36,835 bases of DNA, taken from assembly GCA_902767365.1 (NCBI GenBank), contig CACXGX010000097.1:1-36835 (forward strand). Direction: 5' to 3'. The notes beneath the pieces are model-generated. The model worked only from the letters and a program-made list of their open reading frames with translations, was not told where the DNA came from and did no database searches. Position numbers and translations under genes: made by a program. The number at the start of each line of letters is the position of its first letter. The stretch's first letter is position 1. Shown here piece after piece: positions 1 through 10,800 of the stretch. This DNA is from an uncultured Erysipelotrichaceae bacterium (GTDB taxonomy: Bacteria; Bacillota_I; Bacilli_A; RF39; UBA660).

Positions 1-4
1 AAAA

Positions 5-610
5 ATGAAAAAAAGAAGTAAACAAAAACAAAAAAATCAAAAACAAATGCTTACTATTATTGGTGCGATAGTATTATTAATTGTTGGTATATCTGTTGCC
101 TATGCAGCACTTTCATCAACATTAAATATTACTACTGGATCAGTTACACAAGGTACGATGAGTTGGGAAGTTGGATTCCTTCCTGGAACTGTAGAAGCAG
201 CTGTTGGTGGAACTAGTGATACAGGAAGAAGTTGTGGAGACGCAACTGCTACTGCAAGTACAGTCACTATTGCAAATTCTACATTATCAAAACCAGATGA
301 TTCATGTACATATCAATTAACAATTAAAAATACTGGAACACTTGATGCAGTATTAACTAATGTTACACCTGTACATCCTACTTCAACAACTTGTACTGAT
401 AGTGGAGCAAGTATGGAATGTGGAAATTTAACTTATAAGTTATCAACTGATGTAGCAGGAACTACTTTACTTCCACTTAATGGAACAATTGCAAAATCAA
501 CTGGAAGTCAAACTGTTTATTTAATTGTTAAGTATACTGGAACTGAAATTAATAGCACTGCTATTGAACAAGCTGCTGGTGGATTTACTTTAGTTTATTC
601 TCAAAAATAA
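5..610 (+). CDS. Secreted protein with SipW-type signal peptide (CalY/TasA-like)
   Basis: This 201-residue exported protein begins with a Lys/Gln-rich head (residues 1-14), a hydrophobic stretch (about 16-34) and a YAALSSTLNI segment after the likely AYA cleavage site. That layout is typical of substrates of SipW-like signal peptidases such as TasA and CalY. The mature part is Thr/Ser-rich and predicted beta-rich. It has four cysteines in two pairs (SCGD/DSCTY and TTCTDS/MECGN) that could form disulfides outside the cell. A S26 signal peptidase follows after 32 nt, and the third gene of the operon has the same kind of export signal (YSALQTTLNI). I infer a surface fibre or matrix protein processed by the neighbouring peptidase. 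Its promoter lies outside the window. No LPXTG motif or C-terminal anchor is seen. The export class is fairly sure; the function is not. Confidence 0.7.
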   Translation: MKKRSKQKQKNQKQMLTIIGAIVLLIVGISVAYAALSSTLNITTGSVTQGTMSWEVGFLPGTVEAAVGGTSDTGRSCGDATATASTVTIANSTLSKPDDSCTYQLTIKNTGTLDAVLTNVTPVHPTSTTCTDSGASMECGNLTYKLSTDVAGTTLLPLNGTIAKSTGSQTVYLIVKYTGTEINSTAIEQAAGGFTLVYSQK

Positions 611-642
611 TTTTACAAAGATTTAAAATAGGAGATGGTAGT

Positions 643-1779
643 ATGAAAAGTCAATATTTAAAACTTTTATTTATTGAACTCTTTCTTATTACCTTCTCTT
701 TTTTTCATTTTATATTTTTGAAACAATACAATATATTATTATACGTTTTAGAATTATTTTTTATTTTCTTGACTTTAAATTATATATTTAAGTTAGATAA
801 GTATAAGTTTTATCATAAAAAAGAAGAAACATTAATTATATTAATAATGTGTTTGGGTTACTATGCTATTACTTATTTTCTTGGTTTTTTTCTTGGTTTT
901 GTTTATACAACTTATACAACTCAAATTACTGGTATTATTGAAAATGTAACCTATTCTATATTATTTATAATAGTTCTTGAAAATATAAGAAATATTATTA
1001 TACAAAAATCAAGATATTATAAATCTTTAGTAATTGTATCTTGTATTGTTTTAACAATATTAGAATTGTTATTTTCTTTATCATTAGGTCAATTTGTAGA
1101 TAGAAAAGTAACTTTAGAAATTATTTTAAATTTTATAATTCCATGTTTATTTAGAAATGTTTTTTTAACTTATTCTACATATTATTTTGGTAAAGAAGGA
1201 AGTATTTTATATCATTTATTAATGGTTACTGTAGCTTATATTGTTCCTGTTTTTCCTAATATAAATGAATATATAAATATTATTATTCAAGTTTTACATC
1301 CATTACTAGTTTTACTTTTAACAGTAGATTTACTACTTCTTAATAAAGATAAAAAAGATAGTTTTATTGAAGAAGAAAGAAAAAGGAAAAAAAATATTAT
1401 TATTTATGCATGTTCTTTAATTTTCTTATTGTTAATAGTGTATCTTATCAGTAATGTTGGAAGATATACTATAATGGCCATAGGAAGTGAATCTATGAAA
1501 GGAACAATTGATAAAGGAGATGTAATTTTTATTGATAAAAAAGATGATAATTATGATATTGGAGATATAGTTGTTTTTGATTATAAAGGTACAATAATTG
1601 TTCATAGAATAGTAAATAAAGTATCTGGCCAAAATGTTTATTATGAAACTAAAGGGGATGCAAATAACGGGTTAGATGATTGGAAGTTATCTGAAAAAGA
1701 TATAAAGGGAAAATGTTTGTTTACTATAAAATATATTGGACTTCCAACAGTAGCTTTGAGTGAATTTCTTAGGGGGTAG
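643..1779 (+). CDS. Multi-pass S26 signal peptidase, SipW-like (Ser/His type)
   Basis: Residues 1-235 and about 250-268 are very hydrophobic and predict several membrane helices. The C-terminal 100 residues are a S26 peptidase domain. The catalytic Ser sits at about residue 284 in GSESM. The position where bacterial type I peptidases carry Lys is a His at about residue 321 in VHRIV, the arrangement of SipW and eukaryotic/archaeal-type peptidases. A third conserved box, GDANN..DD, follows (about 338-346). At 378 residues it is about twice the length of B. subtilis SipW, because of the polytopic N-terminal region. It follows a SipW-type substrate gene and is 5 nt from a second one, so a dedicated processing role is a reasonable inference. 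Start: GGAG at 631-634 precedes the ATG at 643. Confidence 0.82.
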   Translation: MKSQYLKLLFIELFLITFSFFHFIFLKQYNILLYVLELFFIFLTLNYIFKLDKYKFYHKKEETLIILIMCLGYYAITYFLGFFLGFVYTTYTTQITGIIENVTYSILFIIVLENIRNIIIQKSRYYKSLVIVSCIVLTILELLFSLSLGQFVDRKVTLEIILNFIIPCLFRNVFLTYSTYYFGKEGSILYHLLMVTVAYIVPVFPNINEYINIIIQVLHPLLVLLLTVDLLLLNKDKKDSFIEEERKRKKNIIIYACSLIFLLLIVYLISNVGRYTIMAIGSESMKGTIDKGDVIFIDKKDDNYDIGDIVVFDYKGTIIVHRIVNKVSGQNVYYETKGDANNGLDDWKLSEKDIKGKCLFTIKYIGLPTVALSEFLRG

Positions 1780-1784
1780 GTAGT

Positions 1785-4739
1785 ATGATTAAATATTTTA
1801 AATTAGTTTTAGTTTTGCTATTGTTAACTATTCCTTTTGTTAGCATTGGTTATTCTGCTCTTCAAACAACTTTAAATATTTCTGGAGACTTTGTTATGCT
1901 TGGACCTCCTACTCTATATAATGTCTTGGCAAACGAAGGAAGAATTGGGACATATGCTAGAGAATATATTGGTTCTCATATGGATTCTTTTTCTGGTGAT
2001 GGAACTCAGAAGATATATCACTGGTATGCTCCATATGGAACTGCTGGTAATGATAATTCATCTATTATATTAAATAAACATAATGTCATTTTTGCGGATC
2101 ATTGTTGGCAAATGATAAGAACTACTGATACTGGTGGAGTGAAGATGATTTATAATGGTGAAGTAGAAAATGGAATGTGTTTAGAAACTCGTGGAAATCA
2201 TGTTGGTTATTCTAATAGGACAAATACATTATTAAATAGTCAATATTATTATGGAACAGATTATACATATGATGTAGAAAATAAAGTTTTTCGTTTAACT
2301 GGGGCATTAGAACAAACTATATGGAATAATACGACTTATCAAGATTTAATTGGAAAATATACTTGTAAATTAAATACTCAAGATGGAACATGTCAGACAT
2401 TGTATTTGGTTGAAGGATATAGTAATGAAAATTCTGCAAGTGTTATTTTATTAAATTCTAATTCCCATTATTCTCAATTTGGAACTTTACAGTTTAATTC
2501 TACTGCAAAAACAGTTAGTTCTTTTGGTTATATGTATAATAAAGATTATTATATTCAAAATAGTCAGTTGTCTTATACTGATAAAATATATAATAATTTA
2601 TCTTTAAATGTAAATTTTTGGTATGCTGATTCTATATCAGTTAATTCAAATATATATAGTTTGGTTGATTCGTATAAAGTTAGTTCATCAAGTGAATTCT
2701 CAAATCTTGTTGGAAAATATACGACAAGAAGTACTGGTAGTACTAGTGGTAGTACAGTTTATTATATAGTTGCTGTTAATGAATCTACAGCATATATGAT
2801 AGAACTAAAGTCTGGAAATCCTTTGTCTGATTATAATTATGTTTATACATATGGGGATAGTTATATTGATGAGGGTAATGGTAAATATTCAATTGTAAAT
2901 CCTAGTACTATTGATAGAATTAGTTGGTATTCTAATTATGGGACTGTTGGAACAGGTAAATATATATGTAAAAATGCTATTAATGATTCTTGTAGTGATT
3001 TAATATATTTATATAATAGTTCAAGTACTTCAATGTCATATTCTAAAAAAGAAAATCATTATAAATATGCTAATGATGTAACGTGGGATGGTACTAAATA
3101 TATATTAAGTAATGATTCAATTGACTTTATAGCAGTTTCAGATGTAAATAATCAAAATAATATAACAACTCATCACTATACATGTAATAACTTAGAAGGT
3201 GAATGTGAAAAAGTAAACTATATTATTTCATTTAGTGGTGAACCGGTATATATGAATTATGTTATTTTGGAAGATGGTAAAAATATTATAGATGCAATAA
3301 ATGAAATTTTTTATAATGATGATGTTAATAGTAATAATTCAATAATTAAAAAAGGTGTAGATGCCTGGTATGAACATTATTTATTAGCATATGGTGATTA
3401 TATTGAAGATACGATATTTTGTAATGATAGGAGTCAAGCAAATGCCAATACTAATGTATGGAATCCAAATGGAGGAACAACAAACGATTTGAATTTTATT
3501 AATAGTCAAGTTATTACAGATTTAAGTTGTGAAAATGAAACAGATAGGTTTAGTACATTGAATAGTAAAGCAAAATTAAAATATCCAGTTGGATTAATAT
3601 CGACTCCAGAAAGAAATATTTCTAATAATAGTAGTATAAGAGGAACGGGTCAGAATTATTGGACTATATCTCCATATTCTTTTGTTTCTTCAAATGCTAG
3701 GGGACGTTGTGTATTGTCTACTGGTGGATTAGATGGATATAGTATTAGTGGTTCTATTGGTGTTAGACCTGTTTTATCATTGAAGCCTGGTACGGAATAT
3801 GTAAGTGGTGATGGTTCGATGGCAAATCCTTATGTAGTTGAAGCATATCCTCTTGATAATAATAGATTAGTAAAAAATACAAGTGATGTTTCTAAAACTT
3901 TTGGGAAAAATATATCTAGAAATAGTTTTGAATCTATAACTACTGTTAAAAGTAACGTTGTTCCAAATGATGCAATTGATTCTTGGGATGTTTCAGTTTT
4001 ACAAAATGGATCTATTATGGCTTGGTATACTGACAGTAATTCTAATGGATTATATGAATTATATATTGGGCAACTTGGAGGAGTTAAAGCTAATGTTGAA
4101 AGCGATTATGCTTTTTATAAATTCGAAAAAGTAACTTTAATGGATTTAAGAAATTTTAAAACTACTGGAGTAACTAGTATGTATCGTATGTTTGAAAATG
4201 CTGGTTATAGTGCTGGAACATTTACAATATTAGGTTTATCTAATTTTGATACTTCTAGTGCTGATAGTATGCTTTATATGTTTAGAAATGCAGGATATAA
4301 TTCTACATCTTGTGATTTAGGAAGCCTTTCTAGTTGGGATGTTTCTAATGTAACTAATATGTCATATATGTTTAGTTATACTTGTAAGAGTTCTCCTACT
4401 TTTGATTTAGGTAATTTGTCTAATTGGGATACTTCTAATGTAAGCAATATGAGTTATATGTTTTATCATGGAGGAGAATTAGCAAGTACTTGGAATATTG
4501 GAACTTTAAATATTAGTGCTAGTAATATAAGTTATATGTTTAATCAAAATGCTAATGCTAATTGTACTTTAAATATTTTAAAAAATCCGACACAGTATTC
4601 TAGTATATTTGGTTCTTCTGCAACTAGTTTGGGACACTCTATAACAGTTAATTATACAAGTGCTGTATCAAATATAGATGCCATTATTGCAACTAAGTCA
4701 TCTACTTCAAATGTTAAAAAAGGAAACTTGTTAAATTAA
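1785..4739 (+). CDS. Large surface protein with DUF6273-like region and C-terminal BspA/DUF285 repeats
   Basis: The 984-residue protein opens with a signal peptide of the same type as the first gene (hydrophobic 7-20, then GYSALQTTLNISG). Residues about 90-125 carry HCWQMIRTTDTGGVK, a signature I associate with large surface proteins of uncultured Bacilli. Four loosely repeated units follow, each with a (G)KYxC...C...YLV pattern, at about 190-210, 309-330, 391-410 and 464-482; the second has lost its cysteines. Residues about 520-690 end in YWTISP...GVRPVLSLKPG, resembling DUF6273. The C-terminal 790-920 holds DUF285/BspA repeats of the form LSNWDTSNVSNMSYMF. No sortase motif is seen and the protein ends in a short basic tail. 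The likely role is surface display or adhesion, inferred from architecture only. It is the last gene of its operon and a terminator overlaps its stop codon. Confidence 0.7.
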   Translation: MIKYFKLVLVLLLLTIPFVSIGYSALQTTLNISGDFVMLGPPTLYNVLANEGRIGTYAREYIGSHMDSFSGDGTQKIYHWYAPYGTAGNDNSSIILNKHNVIFADHCWQMIRTTDTGGVKMIYNGEVENGMCLETRGNHVGYSNRTNTLLNSQYYYGTDYTYDVENKVFRLTGALEQTIWNNTTYQDLIGKYTCKLNTQDGTCQTLYLVEGYSNENSASVILLNSNSHYSQFGTLQFNSTAKTVSSFGYMYNKDYYIQNSQLSYTDKIYNNLSLNVNFWYADSISVNSNIYSLVDSYKVSSSSEFSNLVGKYTTRSTGSTSGSTVYYIVAVNESTAYMIELKSGNPLSDYNYVYTYGDSYIDEGNGKYSIVNPSTIDRISWYSNYGTVGTGKYICKNAINDSCSDLIYLYNSSSTSMSYSKKENHYKYANDVTWDGTKYILSNDSIDFIAVSDVNNQNNITTHHYTCNNLEGECEKVNYIISFSGEPVYMNYVILEDGKNIIDAINEIFYNDDVNSNNSIIKKGVDAWYEHYLLAYGDYIEDTIFCNDRSQANANTNVWNPNGGTTNDLNFINSQVITDLSCENETDRFSTLNSKAKLKYPVGLISTPERNISNNSSIRGTGQNYWTISPYSFVSSNARGRCVLSTGGLDGYSISGSIGVRPVLSLKPGTEYVSGDGSMANPYVVEAYPLDNNRLVKNTSDVSKTFGKNISRNSFESITTVKSNVVPNDAIDSWDVSVLQNGSIMAWYTDSNSNGLYELYIGQLGGVKANVESDYAFYKFEKVTLMDLRNFKTTGVTSMYRMFENAGYSAGTFTILGLSNFDTSSADSMLYMFRNAGYNSTSCDLGSLSSWDVSNVTNMSYMFSYTCKSSPTFDLGNLSNWDTSNVSNMSYMFYHGGELASTWNIGTLNISASNISYMFNQNANANCTLNILKNPTQYSSIFGSSATSLGHSITVNYTSAVSNIDAIIATKSSTSNVKKGNLLN

Positions 4740-4762
4740 GAGAATTTTATTCTCTTTTTTTA
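4738..4762 (+). terminator. Rho-independent terminator after the surface operon
   Basis: AAGAGAA (4738-4744) pairs with TTCTCTT (4750-4756) around a 5-nt loop, and a T-run follows. The stem starts inside the stop codon of the large surface protein, so the operon ends tightly. Confidence 0.8.
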
Positions 4763-4767
4763 TTGCT

Positions 4768-4795
4768 TTGTACTAGTTGACTTATGTGTTATAAT
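4768..4795 (+). promoter_or_regulatory. Putative promoter of the glucan-synthase operon
   Basis: TTGTAC (4768-4773), a 16-nt spacer and a perfect TATAAT (4790-4795) fit a sigma-A promoter just downstream of the preceding terminator. Transcription would start near 4802, at the left edge of the inverted repeat at 4803-4825. The TTGACT at 4777-4782 is too close (7 nt) to serve the same -10. Confidence 0.45.
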
Positions 4796-4802
4796 TAAAT
4801 TG

Positions 4803-4825
4803 TATAACGTTAATCTCACGTTATA
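4803..4825. promoter_or_regulatory. 8-bp inverted repeat upstream of the glucan synthase (operator or leader hairpin)
   Basis: TATAACGT (4803-4810) and ACGTTATA (4818-4825) are perfect inverted copies separated by 7 nt (TAATCTC). No T-run follows, so it is not a terminator. It lies between the putative -10 and the ribosome binding site (AGGAG, 4829-4833). It could be the operator of a dimeric sugar-responsive regulator or a hairpin at the 5' end of the mRNA. Confidence 0.5.
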
Positions 4826-4838
4826 GTTAGGAGAAGTT

Positions 4839-7800
4839 ATGAATAAAATATATTCTAAATTTTTAGACGATTGCAAAAATATTGAAAATTATTATGAAAA
4901 ACTTGTTGAACTTACAAAGAATCATAATTTTGTTGGGTCTACAAATGAGTGGATAATAGATAATTTTTATTTAGTCGTTGAACAAAGGAATGCAAATAAA
5001 AGATTATTTAAGAATAAAAAGAATATAAAAGAGATGCTGACTATAAATGAGGATATGCATACTATATTAGCAAGAATTTTTAAAGAACATAATTACAATG
5101 TCGATAGAGCAATGCTTATTAAAGAATTAAATAATTATCAAACTAAAAACAATTGCTATTTTTCTTATAATACAATTACTGTTATTCCTGTAATGATATC
5201 AATGATACTTATTGATGAACTTAATAAATTGTGTAAGAAAAGAGAACAAAAATTAGATGATTTAAAGAAAGTAAATGATATAATTTCAAAGATAGATAAA
5301 GATCGCTTAGCAAATCCTGATTTGAATCTTAGCGATTATGTTAAAATAGACGATTATATTTTGGAACATCCTTATTATTTATACAATTTAAATGCTAATT
5401 TAAAAGAATTTGGTGAGTCTAGTAATGACATATTTGAAAAATTAAGCAAGTATTTAGAAGATCATGATATTGATTTGAAGGACGTTATTAATGATGAACA
5501 TCATTCTAGTATAAGTGATGATTTATTAGTATCTAACTTGTTTAATATTTTAAGAACTATAACAAAGTTAAAATTTGATGATTTATGCCTTAAAATAAGT
5601 AAGACTGAAAAATTATTATTAACAGATTCTGTTTATAAAGGTATGACTTCTGAATCAAAGAATTTATATAGAAAACAGATTGTTAAAAATACTAAAAAAA
5701 TTGATGAATATAAATATGTTTTTAATATAATTGAAAAAGTAAGAAATAGTAATAAAGAGATTGCTGATTATTTATTTAAAAAGAAAAATACAAAGAGAAA
5801 TTATGCTATTTATATTTCATTAATTATTATATTTACAGTAGTTCTTTCTTTCTTTATATCTAAATTAATATTAGATATTTGGATAGTAGCATTTATTCTT
5901 TTATTAGTACCTGTTAGTGAAGTAGTTATGCAGGTTATTAATAAAATATTTATGAGATTTAATAAACCAAGACCTTTACCAAAAATGGATTTTTCTCGTG
6001 GAATACCTAGAGAATATTCTACAATGGTTGTAATACCTACTATAGTTAAAAATACAAAGAAAATTGATGAAATGTTTCAACAATTAGAAAAATATTATTT
6101 ATCTAATAAAACACCAAATTTGTATTTTACTTTATTAGGAGATTGTGCTGAATCTAAAACAAGAGATTGCGATTATGATAAAGAAGTTGCTAGTTATGGT
6201 GTAAAAAAAGCATCAGAATTAAATGAAAAATATGGTAAAGAAATGTTTTACTTTATGTATCGTAGGAGGGCTTTTTCAGAATCTGAAGGAAAGTTTTTAG
6301 GATACGAAAGAAAACGTGGGGCTTTAATGCATTTTAACAAATTGTTACTTGGTAAACTTACTGATAAAGAAAAAGAAACTTATATTTATACTGAAACAGT
6401 AAGCAAATTAAAAGCTCAAATAAAATATGTTATTACATTAGACCAAGATACTGAACTTGTATTAAATACTGCTCAAAAGTTAGTTGGATTGATGGCTCAT
6501 CCTTCTAATAAAGCAGTATTAAGTAAAAATAAAGATAAAGTTATAAGTGGATATGGAATTGTTCAACCACGTGTAAGTGTTGATATTGAATCTACTAATA
6601 AATCAGTTTATTCACAATTAGTAGCAGGTATTGGTGGTTTTGATATATATTCATCAATCATTCCAAACTTCTATCAAGATGTGTTTGATGAAGGAAGTTT
6701 TGTTGGAAAAGGAATTTATGACTTGGAAGTTTTTGAAACGGTTATTGGAGAAAAGTTTCCAGAAAATTTAATTTTAAGTCATGATTTATTAGAAGGTAAC
6801 TATATTAGATGTGGTTTTGCTTCTGATATAGAGTTGATTGATGATTTCCCAGCTTCTTTCTTAGTTGATATGTCTCGTCAACATAGATGGACTCGTGGTG
6901 ATATTCAAATACTTGGGTGGTTAAAAAGAAAAATTAGAAATAGAAATGGATTAAAGATAAAAAATCCTTTAAATGGTGTAGAAAAATTTAAGATATTTGA
7001 TAATTTAAGAAGAATATTAAAAGAACCATGTTTACTATTATTGCTTATGTTGTCATTCTTATTTGGAAATCCGCTTGCTAGTTTAACTACAAATGTAGTT
7101 GTAGTATTCTTACCTATGTTATTCTATTTAAGAGAAATTTTAAATATTCAAAAAAGAAATGTATTATCTTTTAAACATTATGATAGTTTAATGTTTGGTA
7201 CAAGTGCTCTTATTGCTCGTGTATTTATTGATTTAATTACTATGCCTTATGTTGCTTATATGCATCTAAATGCTATGTTTAAAGCATTATATAGAATGTT
7301 TATTAGTCATAAGAACTTGCTTAATTGGATTACAGCAGAAGATGCTGCAAAAACTATTAACAATAAGTTATCTACATATCTTAAAGCATTTAAACCTAAT
7401 TATGTGATGGTTGCAATTATGGCTGTTTTGTCAATAATGAATACTGCTTATTGGTATATTGGCGTTACAGTTATAATATGTTTTGTTATTGCGCCATTTA
7501 TATTATGGAGTGTTAGTAAAGAGAAAAAACATGTTGCTTCACTTGATAATAAAGCCAATGAAGATTTAATGGATGTTGCAAAAAAGACTTGGTTATTCTT
7601 TGAAAATTTATTAAAAGAAGATTATCATTATTTAATTCCTGATAACTATCAATTAAATAGGGAAAATAAAGTTGATACGAAGACATCTCCAACAGATATC
7701 GGTATGTCTATAACATCAGTTGTATCTGCCTGTGAATTAGGTTTCATAAATGTAAATAAAGCATTTGATTATTTAGATAAAATTTTAACTTCTATTGAAA

Positions 7801-10800
7801 AGTTAGAAAAATGGAATGGATTTATTTATAACTGGTATAATATTAAAACAATGGAAAAAATGTTACCATATGATATTTCTTCAGTAGATAATGGTAACTT
7901 AGCTGCATGTTATATAGTAGCTAAAGAATTTTCATTAAAGAATAATAATGTTGAACTTGCAAATCGTATTGAAAAATTATTTGATGCAATAGAATTTAAT
8001 AGATTATATACAGATAGAGATGTATTTAGTATTGCTTATGATTGCACTGAAGAACGTTTATCTACATATAACTATAATAAGTTTGCTAGTGAAAGTAGAA
8101 TATTGAGTTTTGTGGCTATTGCTAAAGGAGATGTTCCTTCAAAACATTGGCTATGTCTTGATAAATCTTTAACTAAATATAGAAAATATAAAGGATTAAC
8201 TTCTTGGAGTGGTACTTCATTTGAGTATTTTATGCCTGAAATATTTATGAAAAGTTATCCTAATACATTATTAGATGAAAGCTATTTCTTCTCACTTTAT
8301 TGTCAAAGGGAATATATGAAAGAAGTAGATAAAGATATGCCTTGGGGAATATCAGAGTCTGCTTATGGAGAACTTGATGATGAACTTAATTATAAATATA
8401 AAGCATTTGCAACTCCTTATTTGAAAATTCAAGAGGATAAAGTACAAAGAATTGTTGTTTCTCCTTATTCATCTTTGATTGCATTATCAAACAATCCAAG
8501 AGCTGTTTATTCAAATATACAAAGATTAAAACGATTAGATCTTTATGGAGATTGGGGATTCTTTGAAGCATATGATTATGATGATAAAGAAGTCGTTCAG
8601 TCATATTTCTCACATCATCAAGGTATGATTTTAGCAAGTTTATGCAATTATTTAAAAAATAATGCTATAAGAGAATATTTCCATAGTGATGTAAGAGTAA
8701 AAGCAATAGAAATTTTATTAAAAGAAAAAGTACAATTTAATCCAATTATTGATCTTAAAATCTATGGTTATAAGAAATATAACTATGAAAAAGAAGTTGT
8801 TGAAAATGATATTAGAGCATTTAATTACATGTCAGATGTTCCTGAAGTATCAGTATTATCAAATACTAACTATATGCTTTTGATTAATGATCGTGGTAAT
8901 GGTTTTAGTAGATTTAAAGAAATACAATTAAATAGATATAGAAAGATAACAGAACAAGACTATGGAATGTTTATGTATATTAAAGACTTATCTAATTCTA
9001 AATATTGGTCTAATACATATTCTCCAACTTATGTTAAACCTTCAAAATATAATGTTGTATTTGCAAGTGATAGAATAACTTTTGTAAGACAAGATGAAAA
9101 CGTTACTACTAAAACAGAAATTATTGTTACTAAAGAGCATAATGCTGAAATAAGAAGAGTTAAGTTTAAAAATAATTCTAATGAAGATAAGTATTTAGAA
9201 ATAACAACATATAATGAACCAATTATTTCTCATAATATTGATGATATTACTCATAGAACTTTTAGAAATCTATTTGTTAATAGTGAGTATGATAAAGCAC
9301 ATGAAAGTATCATTATGTATAGAAAGAATAATAATAAGAATACTAGTGAATATTTTGTAAATAGATTACTTGTTGAAGATGAAAATCATAGAATAAGTTA
9401 TGAAACTGAAAGAAGTAATTTTATTGGAAGAAATAGAAATACAGATAAGCCTCTTGCCATGGAAGGAAGACTTACTAATACTGTTGGAACAAATATTGAT
9501 CCGATAATGAGTTTAAGAACAAGTATTGCTATACCTGCTGGAGAAGAAAAAACAATATTCTTTATAGCTGGATATAGTAAATCTCGTGAAAATATTAATG
9601 AAATGTTAGAAGAATATGATACTTATTCAAAAATCAATACAGCATTTGAATATGCTACTCTTGCTAATAATATTAATACTAAAATTTTGGGTATTAGTGG
9701 ACCTGATATGAGAAATTATAATATGATGTTAAATTACTTGTATCAAACTAGTAGACATTTTATTAATCCTGAAAGAAAAGATATTTTAACAAAAAATAGT
9801 ATGAATCAAACTAATTTATGGAAGTATGGCATTACTGGTGACTATCCTATAATGTTAGTAGAAATACGTGAAAGTGAATCAGTTAACTTAGTTAAAGAAG
9901 TTATTAAAGCATATGAATTTTATAAAACTAGATCTATTTTTGTTGATGTTGTTGTTGTAAATCGAGAAAGTGATGAGTATAAACCTGTTGTAAAAAGAGA
10001 ATTAGAAAAAGAAATGTATAGAATGAATACTTTATATGATTTCTATTCAACACCAGGAAGAATTTATATACTTGATGGAAATGATGTTAGTTATGCAGAA
10101 GATATACTTCTTAATATGGTAGCAAGATTAAGGTTTGATAGTGATCGTTCTTCATCTTTAACTGAACATATTCAATTACTTCAAAAAGAAAATAAGATGA
10201 TTGTTTATGATCCAATTAAATATGCTGATAATATATTAACTAAATATGATGATGATTTGAAATTCTTCAATAATTATGGTGGATTTAATAAAGATGGTAG
10301 TGAATATACAATTATTAATCAAGATACTCCAACTCCTTGGTGTAATGTAATTGCAAATGATAAGTTTGGTACTATTGTTACAAATAATGAATGTGGATTT
10401 ACATATGCGTATAATAGCCAAATGTTTAAGATTACTTCTTGGACTAATGATATAGTATTAAATGATAAGTCAGAAGGAATAATTGTTAATGGTGAAAGGG
10501 TAAATTCTAATAAGTGTACTCATGGATTTGGATATTCAGTATTTAATCATGATTGTAGAGATTATTCTTTTGAAACTACTCATTTTGTTGCACTTAATGA
10601 TACTATAAAATTTTATAAAATAGATTTTACTAATAAGAGTGGAGTAGATAAGAAATTTAAAGTTAATTTTTGGATAAATCCTACTTTTGGACCTAATGAA
10701 GAAAAATCTAGTCGTTATTTATTATCTGATTACTATGAAGCAATGAATGCTATATTAGTAAGAAATGTTTATAATACTAATTTTTCTGGAGTTACTGCGT

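Noticed and set aside
4777-4795. TTGACT with TATAAT as the glucan operon promoter
   Set aside because: The spacing is only 7 nt; a -35 at 4768-4773 with 16-nt spacing is the better pairing.
4803-4825. Inverted repeat as a terminator
   Set aside because: No T-run follows and it lies directly before a strong ribosome binding site and a long gene.
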